From Mycobacteriales bacterium (lineage in GTDB: Bacteria; Actinomycetota; Actinomycetes; Mycobacteriales; CADCTP01): a stretch of DNA of 59,911 nucleotides. The notes below the pieces were generated by a model, which searched no databases, was not told the origin of the DNA, and was given only the letters and a program-made list of their open reading frames with translations. The DNA is taken from assembly GCA_035995165.1 (NCBI GenBank), contig DASYKU010000061.1:1-59911 (forward strand), written 5' to 3'. The position numbers and the translations under genes were made by a program. Shown one piece after another: positions 40,623 to 47,903 of the stretch (position 1 is its first letter; the number at the start of each line of letters is the position of its first letter).

Positions 40623-41737
40623 ACGGTCAGGGCGCCGCCCTCGGTCCCGGCCACCGCCAGCTGCGTCGGCCGGTTCCGCCGCCGCACCACGACGAAGGCG
40701 ACCACCGCGGCCAGCGGCTTGCCCAGCCGGTCCTGGTAGCGGGCCCGGACGTCGACGAACTCCGGGTACGCCCCGACGCTGAGCGTGTTGACGAACACCG
40801 TGTCCTCGACCGTGCCGACGTCGGCGCGGACCGCGGTCCCGGCCCGCAGCGCGGCGATCGCGTCGGCCGGCCCTGCCAGCCCGAGGTCGGCGGCGAAGTG
40901 GTTGACCGTGCCGCCCGGGACGACCAGCAGCGGCAGGTCCCGCTCGATCGCCACCGCAGCCGCGACGCCGATCGTTCCATCGCCGCCGACCACTCCGAGC
41001 ACCTCGGCGTCGGCGTCCCGCAGCAGCGCGGCCAGGTCGTCGCCCGGCGCCGGCGCCAGGATCCGGGCGGCCGGCAGCTCGCGCCGGACCAGCCCGGCGA
41101 CCCGGCCGGCCGACCCGCCGCCGGCGCGCGGGTCGACCACGAGGACGACGCCCGCGCCGTCCGGACGCGGCGGCTGGGGCTCGACCGGACGGGTCCGGTC
41201 CGGGGTACGCCGGCGCTGGGCCAGCGCGACGCCGGCGCCGAGCGCGGTCCCGGCCAGCACGTCGCCCGGGTAGTGCACGCCGGTGTAGACGCGGGAAAAG
41301 CCGACCGCGGCCGCGATCAGCCCCAGCGGCAGGGCCAGCTCCGGCGCCTCCAGCGCGACTCCGGTCGCGAACGCGGCGGCCGAGGCGGCGTGCCCGGACG
41401 GGAACGAGTTCGACGGCGGGACCCGGTGCGGGCGGCGCCCGACCGGGACGGTGTCGAGCACGGGCCGGCGGCGCGGCAGCACCCGCTTGCCGATCTGGTT
41501 GGCCGCGACGCTGGCGACCGCGATGGCGGCCAGGCCGTGCCGGGCGGCGCGGTGCAGGCGGCGGCGGCGGGTGGCGAGCAGGGCGCCGCCGATCACCATC
41601 CAGAGCGTCGAGTGGTCCGCGGCCCGGGTCAGCGGCGGCAGCGTCGCGTCCAGCGCGGGCGAGTGGTGCGCCGCCACCCGCTCGAACGCAGCCCGATCGA
41701 CCGCGCCCACCCCCCGCGCCACACCCCGCCACCCCAT
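40607..41737 (-). CDS. PAP2 phosphatase / diacylglycerol kinase fusion, apparently with internal deletion
   Basis: A 376-residue membrane protein. The N-terminal half is a PAP2 phosphatase: KRVLPRRRP, SNSFPSGHAASA and SRVYTGVHYPGDVLAG are the three catalytic motifs, with about four helices. From about residue 200 a diacylglycerol-kinase catalytic domain follows, with GVVGGDGTIGVAAAVAIERD and VVPGGTVNHFAADLGL. Family members with this fusion are usually about 100 residues longer. Here AVAGTEGG runs straight into ALTVYAKP, which resembles the normal extreme C-terminus, so the second kinase lobe seems deleted in frame. ATG 41737 is six bases after minus-strand TAGCGT (41749-41744), a leaderless start. 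Confidence 0.8.
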   Translation of the reverse strand: MGWRGVARGVGAVDRAAFERVAAHHSPALDATLPPLTRAADHSTLWMVIGGALLATRRRRLHRAARHGLAAIAVASVAANQIGKRVLPRRRPVLDTVPVGRRPHRVPPSNSFPSGHAASAAAFATGVALEAPELALPLGLIAAAVGFSRVYTGVHYPGDVLAGTALGAGVALAQRRRTPDRTRPVEPQPPRPDGAGVVLVVDPRAGGGSAGRVAGLVRRELPAARILAPAPGDDLAALLRDADAEVLGVVGGDGTIGVAAAVAIERDLPLLVVPGGTVNHFAADLGLAGPADAIAALRAGTAVRADVGTVEDTVFVNTLSVGAYPEFVDVRARYQDRLGKPLAAVVAFVVVRRRNRPTQLAVAGTEGGALTVYAKP

Positions 41738-41860
41738 CCCCGGACGCTAGCCCGCCAGCTCACTCCTGGACGCCAGCCGGGCCTGCCGCCGCGCCCGCGG
41801 CCGCCGCTCCCGCCCCGCCGGCCGGGCCCGGCTCGGCCCGCCGCGGGCCGACAGGGGTTC

Positions 41861-41913
41861 GCCGGCGCGTACGCCTCTGCCTTGCCCGGCGATGCCGAGG
41901 CGTACGCGCCGGC
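41861..41913. repeat. 17-bp perfect inverted repeat between divergent genes
   Basis: GCCGGCGCGTACGCCTC (41861-41877) is repeated inverted as GAGGCGTACGCGCCGGC (41897-41913) with 19 bases between. It lies in the 293-bp region between the PAP2-kinase gene (start 41737, minus) and the kinase gene (start 42031, plus), where a terminator would not be expected. Nothing else is seen in 41750-42030. Confidence 0.6.
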
Positions 41914-42030
41914 CGAGAGGTCCGGAGCCCGGCGGAGGCGACCACTCCCACGCCCGCTCATCCGGTCGGCCGGTCCGGCTGCGGCGGGACCGGGTGGAAA
42001 TCGGCTGGACCGGCGGGGTGGGATGAGAGC

Positions 42031-42954
42031 GTGGCGACGGTGGAGGTCCCGGAGACCGTACGGAGCACGGCCCGGGCCGAGGGCGCGGACGACTGGCTGG
42101 CCGGGCTGCCGGCATTGGTCGGGCGGCTGGAGCGGGACTGGGAGATCACGGTCGGCCCGGCGTACGAGGACGCGACCGAGGCGTACGTGGCCGCGGCGAC
42201 GCTGGCCGACGGCACCCCGGCCGTGCTCAAGCTGCTGGTCCGGCGCGGCTCCGGCCGGCACGCCTCCGAGGAGCTCACCGTGCTCCGGCTGGCCGACGGC
42301 GACGGCTGCGTCCGGCTGCTGCGCCACGACGAGGACAGCGGCGCGATGCTGCTCGAGCGGCTCGGCCCGTCGATGTACCGGCTCGGCGTCCCGATCGAGC
42401 AGCGGCACGAGATCCTCTGCCGGGTCGCGATGCGGCTGTGGCGCCCGGCCCCGGACAGCGGCCTGCGGACCGGGGCGGAGAAGGCCCGCTCCCTGATCCG
42501 GTACGTCGAGGGCGCCTGGGACCGGCTCGGCCGGCCCTGCTCGGAGGCGGCCGTGGACCAGGCGCTGGAGCACGCGCAGCGGCGGGCCGCCGCGCACGAC
42601 GACGAGCGCGCGGTCCTGCTGCACGGCGACGTGCACCAGTGGAACACCCTGCTCATAGAGGGCGGCTCCGGAACCACGGACTGGAAGCTGGTCGACCCGG
42701 ACGGCGTGCTCGCCGAGCCGGAGGGCGACCTCGGCGTGCTCATGCGCGAGGACCCGCTCGAGCTGATCCAGGGCGACCCGCGCGACCGGGCCCGCTGGCT
42801 GGCGCGACGGACCGGCACCGACCCGGTGGCGATCTGGGAATGGGGCACCATCGAGCGGATGGCCAACGGGCTCTACGGCCTGGAGACCGGCCTGGAGCAG
42901 CACGGGCGCGACTCGCTGGCCGCGGCCGACCGGGTCGCTAGCCTCACCCTGTGA
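42031..42954 (+). CDS. APH(6)/hydroxyurea-type phosphotransferase-like kinase
   Basis: A 307-residue protein kinase-like-fold enzyme. The catalytic loop is VLLHGDVHQWNTLL (HGDxxxxN) followed by WKLVDPDGVLAEPEGDLGVLMRED (DPDG in place of DFG), the pattern of the aminoglycoside 6-phosphotransferase/hydroxyurea kinase family. The N-lobe lysine is in PAVLKLLVRRGSG. Members phosphorylate streptomycin or hydroxyurea, but chromosomal actinobacterial homologues often have unknown substrates, so resistance should not be assumed. GTG start; overlaps the next gene by four bases. Confidence 0.82.
   Translation: MATVEVPETVRSTARAEGADDWLAGLPALVGRLERDWEITVGPAYEDATEAYVAAATLADGTPAVLKLLVRRGSGRHASEELTVLRLADGDGCVRLLRHDEDSGAMLLERLGPSMYRLGVPIEQRHEILCRVAMRLWRPAPDSGLRTGAEKARSLIRYVEGAWDRLGRPCSEAAVDQALEHAQRRAAAHDDERAVLLHGDVHQWNTLLIEGGSGTTDWKLVDPDGVLAEPEGDLGVLMREDPLELIQGDPRDRARWLARRTGTDPVAIWEWGTIERMANGLYGLETGLEQHGRDSLAAADRVASLTL
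42939..42944 (+). promoter_or_regulatory. Internal -10 element (TAGCCT) before the 42951 methyltransferase
   Basis: TAGCCT within the end of the upstream kinase gene lies six bases before GTG 42951, suggesting an internal leaderless promoter in addition to translational coupling. Confidence 0.35.
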
Positions 42955-43562
42955 CCGACCCGTCCGTCGACCAGCGCCGCGTCTTCTTCGACCAGCTGTA
43001 TGTCAGCGGCGAGCAGATCCCCTGGGACCGCGCCGGCGCCCCGCAGCCGCTGCTCGCGTCCTGGGCGGCCGAGCACGCGATCCTCGGCGCCGGGCGGACG
43101 GCCGTGGTCGTGGGCTGCGGCCTCGGCGGCGACGCGGAGTTCCTGGCCCGGCTCGGGTTCGTCACCACCGGCTTCGACTTCTCCGGCCCGGCCGTCGAGG
43201 CGGCCCGCCGGCTGAACCCCGGCTCCCCGGTCGACTACGCCGTGGCCGACCTGCTCGACCTGCCCGCGGACTGGCTCGGCCGGTACGACCTGGTGCTGGA
43301 GAGCCTGACCGTCCAGTCCCTGCCGCGCTCGCTGCGGCCGCGGATGGTCGCGGCGGTCCGGTCGCTGGTCGCGCCGGGCGGGTCGGTGCTCGTGATCGCG
43401 GCCCAGCGGGGCGTCCGGGAGGAACGACCGACCGGTCCCTGGCCGCTGAGCCGGGCCGAGGTCGAATCCTTCGCCCGCGACGGCTTCACCACGACCCGCC
43501 TGGAAGAACCTCCCGGCCCGGACGGCCTCCCCCGCTGGCGCGCCGAGTTCCACCGCTCCTGA
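42951..43562 (+). CDS. Class I SAM-dependent methyltransferase, thiopurine-methyltransferase-like
   Basis: A 203-residue protein. The start VFFDQLYVSGEQIPWDRAGAP resembles the N-terminal helix and W-D element of TPMT-like enzymes; motif I is AVVVGCGLGGDAEFLA, then TGFDFSGPAVEAARR. The last part, WPLSRAEVESFARDGF, is typical of small-molecule methyltransferases. It overlaps the kinase gene (GTGA) and may also have its own promoter. A 12-bp-stem hairpin follows the stop. Confidence 0.83.
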   Translation: MTDPSVDQRRVFFDQLYVSGEQIPWDRAGAPQPLLASWAAEHAILGAGRTAVVVGCGLGGDAEFLARLGFVTTGFDFSGPAVEAARRLNPGSPVDYAVADLLDLPADWLGRYDLVLESLTVQSLPRSLRPRMVAAVRSLVAPGGSVLVIAAQRGVREERPTGPWPLSRAEVESFARDGFTTTRLEEPPGPDGLPRWRAEFHRS

Positions 43563-43570
43563 CAGGGCGA

Positions 43571-43600
43571 GGCCCCGGCGACCGTGTGGTCGCCGGGGCC
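43571..43600 (+). terminator. Intrinsic terminator-like hairpin
   Basis: GGCCCCGGCGAC (43571-43582) pairs perfectly with GTCGCCGGGGCC (43589-43600) around a six-base loop, eight bases after the methyltransferase stop. Confidence 0.75.
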
Positions 43601-43617
43601 CGGATGCGCCGGTGGGG

Positions 43618-43710
43618 TCAGCGGGAGCCGAAGTCCTGGGTCCAGTAGTAGCCGTAGGAGCCGCCGCGGGCCAGGCCGGTGCCGGCGGACTTCAGGCCGC
43701 ACTTTCCCCA
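43618..43710 (-). pseudogene. C-terminal remnant of a CAP/SCP-domain secreted protein
   Basis: The minus strand reads WGKCGLKSAGTGLARGG followed by SYGYYWTQDFGSR and TGA at 43620-43618. The KCGLKSAG and YYWTQDFG blocks are the ending of CAP (SCP/PR-1) domain proteins of actinobacteria, which normally follow a HRANIL motif. That upstream part is missing: the RlmA-like gene stops at 43725, overlapping the remnant's entry. A deletion that removed the front of a CAP gene is the simplest reading. Confidence 0.55.
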
Positions 43711-43724
43711 GCCGCGCCCTCTGG

Positions 43725-44591
43725 TCACTGACCAGTCCGGTAGCGGCTCACCACGATCGAGGCCGTCACCCGGACCGGCTCCGGCAGCGCGGCGACCCGG
43801 GCGTCCAGGTCCGCCAGGTGCCGGGCGGACGGCCCCATCGCGACCGCCCGGACGGCGTCGGTCGTGGACAGTTCCAGCTCCCACCGGTGCTCGGTGCGGT
43901 CCACCGGGGTGAGATGCGGCTGCAGGGTCGCCGCCAGCCGGCTGTCCTTGGCCTGGTCGACCTGCAGCCCGCCGAGCACGTCGACCAGCCCGGCCAGGTG
44001 GTCCGGCCCGGGCGTGACGACGACGAGCAGGCCGCCGGGACGCAGCACCCGCGCGGTCTCGGCCCCGTTGCGGGGCGAGAACACGTCCAGCACGACCGCG
44101 ATCGCCCCGGTCCGCACCGGCAGCCCGGCCCAGGCGTCGGCGACGACCGCCCCGATCCGCGGATGGGCCCGGGCCGCGCGCCGGGCCGCGTACCGGGAGA
44201 CGTCCAGGGCGAGACCGACCGCGGCCGGCGCCGCGTCCAGCAGCGCCGCCAGGTGCTGCCCCGTTCCCGCCCCGACGTCGAGCACGACGCCGCCGGAGGC
44301 GGCCGAGCCGGCGACGGGACCGGCGAGCACGGATGCGCCGGGGCCGACCGCGGCGACGACCGCCTGCGTCAGCGGCGCGTAGTGGCCGGCCGCGAGGAAG
44401 CCCGCGCGGGCCGCGACCATCGCGGCGTCGTCCCCGCCGGGACCGCGCGCCCCGGCCGGCAGCAGCGTCGCGTAGCCCTGCCGGGCCAGGTCGAACGAGT
44501 GCCCGTTCCCGCACCGCAGCGCACCGTCCACTTCGGACAACCCGAGACCGCAGTACGGACAGGCCAGGCAGTCCACCACCGCCGGCAGCAT
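43725..44591 (-). CDS. 23S rRNA guanine-N1 methyltransferase, RlmA/TlrB-like
   Basis: A 288-residue enzyme. The N-terminal zinc finger is CLACPYCG then LRCGNGHSFD, the four-ligand knuckle of RlmA-family proteins; GGDDAAMVAARAGFLAAGHYAPL is the family's conserved linker. The methyltransferase core has VVLDVGAGTGQHLAALL and AIAVVLDVFSPRNGAETARVLRPGG. RlmA(I/II) enzymes methylate G745 or G748 of 23S rRNA; the latter gives tylosin resistance, but which type this is cannot be said. ATG 44591 overlaps the upstream glycosyltransferase stop (TGATG). Confidence 0.88.
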   Translation of the reverse strand: MLPAVVDCLACPYCGLGLSEVDGALRCGNGHSFDLARQGYATLLPAGARGPGGDDAAMVAARAGFLAAGHYAPLTQAVVAAVGPGASVLAGPVAGSAASGGVVLDVGAGTGQHLAALLDAAPAAVGLALDVSRYAARRAARAHPRIGAVVADAWAGLPVRTGAIAVVLDVFSPRNGAETARVLRPGGLLVVVTPGPDHLAGLVDVLGGLQVDQAKDSRLAATLQPHLTPVDRTEHRWELELSTTDAVRAVAMGPSARHLADLDARVAALPEPVRVTASIVVSRYRTGQ

Positions 44592-45541
44592 CAGCCGGCC
44601 CACTCCCGCAGCAGCACCGTACGGTCCACAGTGGACATCCGTCCGACCGCGCGCCGGGAGCGCAGCGCCCAGGGCAGCAGCCGCAGGACCGAACCCAGCA
44701 CCCGCAGCCGCAGCCCGAGCCGGAAGTGCGGCGCGGACGGCACCGGCCGGCGCCGCAGCCGGGTCACCGCCAGCGAGGCGGTCGTCAGCCCGAACCGCAG
44801 CAGCTGCCGGACCGCGAACCCGGCCGGCGCGCACCGCAGAAGCATCAGCAGCCGGTTGCGCTCGTTGTGGAAGGAGAACAGCGCCGACGTACGGTCCGAG
44901 CTGGCGGCGTGGGCGTGCCGGACGACCGCGCCCGGCGCGTACCCGATCCGGTGGCCGGCCAGCCGCAGCCGCCAGGACACGTCGGTGTCCTCGTAGTAGA
45001 GGAAGAACGGGGCCGGGAAGCCGCCGATCGCCCGCAGCGGCTCGACCGCGAGCAAAGCGGCCCCCCCGGAGAAGCCGAACACCTCGGCCGGGGCGTCGTA
45101 CGGCGGCCCGTCGGGCGCGTCCAGGCCGCGGTCCGCGCCGTACCCGTCGGAGAGCAGCAGGACGCCGGCGTTGTTCACGGCTCCGGTCGGCAGCAGCATC
45201 CGGGAGGTCACCGCCGCGTGCCCCGGCAGCGCCGCCCGCAAGGCCGCGAGCCAGTCCGGGGCGGGCTCGGCGTCGTCGTTGAGCAGCGCCACGTACGGCG
45301 TCCCGACCGCGCCCAGCCCCGCCGCCACCCCACCGGCGAAGCCGAGGTTGCGCGGCAGCCGCAGCACCGTCGCGGCCGGGAACCCGGCCAGGAGCGCGGC
45401 GGTCCCGTCGGTGGAGGCGTTGTCGACCACCAGCAGCCGGTGCTCGACGGTCTGCGACGCCAGCGCCGCCAGGCACCGGGCCAGCAGGTCCCGGGCCCGC
45501 CAGGTGACCACGAGCACGGTCGTGTCCGGCCGCTGGGTCAC
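44591..45541 (-). CDS. GT2 glycosyltransferase (rhamnosyltransferase-like)
   Basis: About 316 residues: VLVVTWRARDLLARCLAAL, LLVVDNASTDG, YVALLNDDAEPAPDW (DxD-like), FGFSGGAALLAVEPLRAIGGF and FFLYYEDTDVSWRLRLAGHR, the WbbL/rhamnosyltransferase-like GT2 pattern. The GTG at 45541 is preferred over one at 45553, because TAGTGT on the minus strand (45555-45550) lies eight bases before it and would overlap the earlier start. It is coupled to the RlmA-like gene downstream, an unexpected partner. Confidence 0.85.
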   Translation of the reverse strand: MTQRPDTTVLVVTWRARDLLARCLAALASQTVEHRLLVVDNASTDGTAALLAGFPAATVLRLPRNLGFAGGVAAGLGAVGTPYVALLNDDAEPAPDWLAALRAALPGHAAVTSRMLLPTGAVNNAGVLLLSDGYGADRGLDAPDGPPYDAPAEVFGFSGGAALLAVEPLRAIGGFPAPFFLYYEDTDVSWRLRLAGHRIGYAPGAVVRHAHAASSDRTSALFSFHNERNRLLMLLRCAPAGFAVRQLLRFGLTTASLAVTRLRRRPVPSAPHFRLGLRLRVLGSVLRLLPWALRSRRAVGRMSTVDRTVLLREWAG

Positions 45542-45597
45542 AGCGGGCGACACTACCGGCGGCCCGGCGGGCCGGGATGACCGGAACCCGGTAAGGA

Positions 45598-45631
45598 CCG
45601 ACCGGTGATCGCCTAGGCTCGTACCGGTCGG
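45598..45631. promoter_or_regulatory. 9-bp inverted repeat flanking a -10-like element before the alcohol dehydrogenase gene
   Basis: CCGACCGGT (45598-45606) and ACCGGTCGG (45623-45631) are perfect inverted copies 16 bases apart. TAGGCT (45614-45619), a candidate -10, lies between them, so a repressor bound here would cover the promoter. Confidence 0.4.
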
Positions 45632-45691
45632 CCCTGTCCGTCCTCGACGTCCTCGGACGTTCCCGATGCACCCCCGAGGGAGCCCGCTGGC

Positions 45692-46813
45692 ATGCCTGAC
45701 CCGGTCGACTCCGGCCGCCCGCTGCTCGTCGCCGGGCCCGGTTCGGTCGGACGGCTCCCCGAGGTCCTCTCCTGGTGGCGTCCGCAGCGGGTGCTGCTGG
45801 TCGGCAGCCGCCGCGCCGTGACCGCCTCGGCCGCCCTCGGACTGCTCGGCGACGCCGCCGTGACCTGGTACGACGCGGTCCGCCCGAGCACCGGCTGGGT
45901 CCAGGTCGCCGACCTGGTCCGGCTGGTCGAGAAGTCCAGGCCGGACGTGGTGGTGGGCCTCGGCGGCGGCTCGGTGCTGGACGCGGCCAAGCTCGGGCGG
46001 GTGCTGCGCGAGCCGGAGCCGCGCCCGAAGCCGCGGCTGCGCAAGCGGCCGGCGCGGCTGGTGCTGGTGCCGACGACCGCGGGCAGCGGGGCGGAGATGA
46101 CGCGGTTCGCCGCGTTCGGCGCCGGCCCCGGGCGACGCGGCGTCGACCACCCGGCGATGCTCGCCGACGTCGCGATCGTGGACCCGCGGCTGACCGACTC
46201 CTGCCCGCCCGCGGTGACGTACCCGGCCGCGTTCGACGCGCTCGCGCACGCGCTGGAGTCGTTCTGGAGCGCCCGCTCGACCCCCGCCTCCCGGGCGCTG
46301 TCCTGGCAGTCCGCGACCGAGCTGGCGGACGTGCTGGCGGCCCCGCTGGACGCACCGGCGCCGAAGCAGCGCAACCGGCTGGCGGCCGCGGCGACCCGGG
46401 CCGGGCGGGCGGTCGACTCGACCCGCACCGGCGCCGTCCAGGCGTACGCGGGCTGGCTCAGCGCCCACCGCCAGGTCCCGCACGGGGTGGCCTGCCTGCT
46501 CACGCTGAGCTGGCTGCTGCCGTACAACTGCCTGCACCTGGCCGAGGGGTGCACCGACAAGCGCGGGCCCGGGTTCGCCGGGGAACGGCTGCGGACGGTC
46601 TGCGGGGTGCTGGCCGGGCCGGGTGCGAGCCCGGAGGCGGCGGCCGAGGCGCTGGGCGCGCTGGTCCGGCAGGCGGGCTGGTCCGACCGCCTGGGCGCGT
46701 ACGGCCTGGCCGCCGGGACCCTGCCCGAGTACGTCGACGCGGGCCTCGCCGCCGGCAACCCGGTCGCCCTGGAGCCCCACCGCGTCGCCGCGGCGATCCA
46801 GGTGCAGCTCTGA
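45692..46813 (+). CDS. Iron-containing alcohol dehydrogenase family protein
   Basis: A 373-residue group III dehydrogenase. It has the nucleotide-binding VVGLGGGSVLDAAKLG (residues about 87-101), LVPTTAGSGAEMTRF and the metal region YPAAFDALAHALESFWS plus VPHGVACLLTLSWLLPYN. This subgroup includes phosphonoacetaldehyde-reductase-like and other enzymes with unusual substrates, so the reaction is left open. ATG 45692 follows CGAGGGAG. The stop lies four bases from that of the convergent polyprenyl synthase gene. Confidence 0.85.
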   Translation: MPDPVDSGRPLLVAGPGSVGRLPEVLSWWRPQRVLLVGSRRAVTASAALGLLGDAAVTWYDAVRPSTGWVQVADLVRLVEKSRPDVVVGLGGGSVLDAAKLGRVLREPEPRPKPRLRKRPARLVLVPTTAGSGAEMTRFAAFGAGPGRRGVDHPAMLADVAIVDPRLTDSCPPAVTYPAAFDALAHALESFWSARSTPASRALSWQSATELADVLAAPLDAPAPKQRNRLAAAATRAGRAVDSTRTGAVQAYAGWLSAHRQVPHGVACLLTLSWLLPYNCLHLAEGCTDKRGPGFAGERLRTVCGVLAGPGASPEAAAEALGALVRQAGWSDRLGAYGLAAGTLPEYVDAGLAAGNPVALEPHRVAAAIQVQL

Positions 46814-46817
46814 AGGA

Positions 46818-47816
46818 TCAGCGGCTGATGAGGGACTCGGCCCAGGTGATGTACTCCAGCGGCAGCTTCTGCAGGACGGTCCAGTCCCGCCCGGCCGCCG
46901 CCGGCTCGTCGAAGACCGCGGCCGCCGACGCGGCCAGCTCCCGCACCTGCGTCAGCGTCTCGTCCACGAACGGCCCCTGCTTGAGCGCGGCCAGCACCTT
47001 CTCGACCTGGCCGTCGGCGAGATCACGCCCGTCCGAGACGAGCACGTCGCGGATCCAGGCATGCTCCGGCTTCTCCAACGCCCGCAGCAGCGGCACCGTG
47101 TACGTCCCCTGTCGCAGGTCGTTGCCGACCGGCTTGCCCAGCAGCTCGGTGGTGGAGACCAGGTCGAGCAGGTCGTCGAGGACCTGGAACGCGGCCCCGA
47201 ACCGGTCGCCGTAGCGCCGGGCCAGCTCCAGCTCGGCCCCGGCGACGCCGGCGGTGAGCGCCCCGATGACGCAGCCGGAGCGGAACAGCGTCCCGGTCTT
47301 CAGCGCGATCGAGCGCATCGCGCGCTCCTCGGTCCGGCCCAGGTCGTACGCGTCGCGCATCTCCATGACCTGGCCCTCGATGAGCTCGACCAGGGACTGG
47401 ATCAGCTCGGAGGCGACCTGCGGGGAGACCGAGAGCGCGGCCTGGCCGGCCCGGGCCAGCAGCCGGTCGCCGACCATGACGGCCATGCTGGTGCCGTAGT
47501 CGGCGTTGACCGTCCGCACCCCGCGGCGCTCGGTGGCCTCGTCCATGAGGTCGTCGTGCGCCAGCGAGCCCGCGTGCACCATCTCGACCGCGGCGGCCGC
47601 GGTGATCTCGGTCCCGTCCGGCACGCCGCCGAACGTGCGGTGGGTCAGCAGCAGCAGGACCGAGCGCATCCGCTTGCCGCCGGTGGCCAGCAGCTGCCCG
47701 ACCGCGGCGTCCATGCCCGCGACCTCGGAGCCGGCGGCGAGGCGGTGCACCTCGGCGTCGACCAGCACGAGCTCCTCCTGCACGGCAGGCAGCGCGGAGA
47801 GGGGGACGGTCGTCAC
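46818..47816 (-). CDS. Long-chain polyprenyl diphosphate synthase
   Basis: A 332-residue trans-prenyltransferase. GGKRMRS, the first Asp-rich motif HDDLMDEATERRG and the second FQVLDDLLDLV are present, with KTGTLFRSG between; the residues before the first motif (AVEMVHAGSLAHDD) are small, favouring a long-chain product (heptaprenyl or longer). Products could be menaquinone side chains or, less usually, precursors of carrier lipids for the nearby glycosyltransferases. GTG 47816 lies six bases after minus-strand TACTTT (47828-47823), so translation is probably leaderless. Confidence 0.92.
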   Translation of the reverse strand: MTTVPLSALPAVQEELVLVDAEVHRLAAGSEVAGMDAAVGQLLATGGKRMRSVLLLLTHRTFGGVPDGTEITAAAAVEMVHAGSLAHDDLMDEATERRGVRTVNADYGTSMAVMVGDRLLARAGQAALSVSPQVASELIQSLVELIEGQVMEMRDAYDLGRTEERAMRSIALKTGTLFRSGCVIGALTAGVAGAELELARRYGDRFGAAFQVLDDLLDLVSTTELLGKPVGNDLRQGTYTVPLLRALEKPEHAWIRDVLVSDGRDLADGQVEKVLAALKQGPFVDETLTQVRELAASAAAVFDEPAAAGRDWTVLQKLPLEYITWAESLISR

Positions 47817-47822
47817 CTAGCG

Positions 47823-47895
47823 AAAGTACATCGCGCCCTGATCGGATGCCCGCCGGACTCCGCGGTCCGGGCGACCAGGGTCCGGAGGGTACGAT
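47823..47895. promoter_or_regulatory. Divergent leaderless promoters: TACTTT (minus) and TACGAT (plus)
   Basis: TACTTT on the minus strand (47828-47823) is six bases before GTG 47816; TACGAT on the plus strand (47890-47895) is eight bases before GTG 47904. Unlike the two overlapping pairs elsewhere, the -10 elements here are about 60 bases apart. Confidence 0.45.
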
Positions 47896-47903
47896 CCTCC
47901 GCC

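Noticed and set aside
42031-42954. Streptomycin resistance gene
   Set aside because: The fold fits the APH(6)/hydroxyurea kinase family, but there is no resistance cassette, mobile element or close match that I can verify; only a family-level call is justified.
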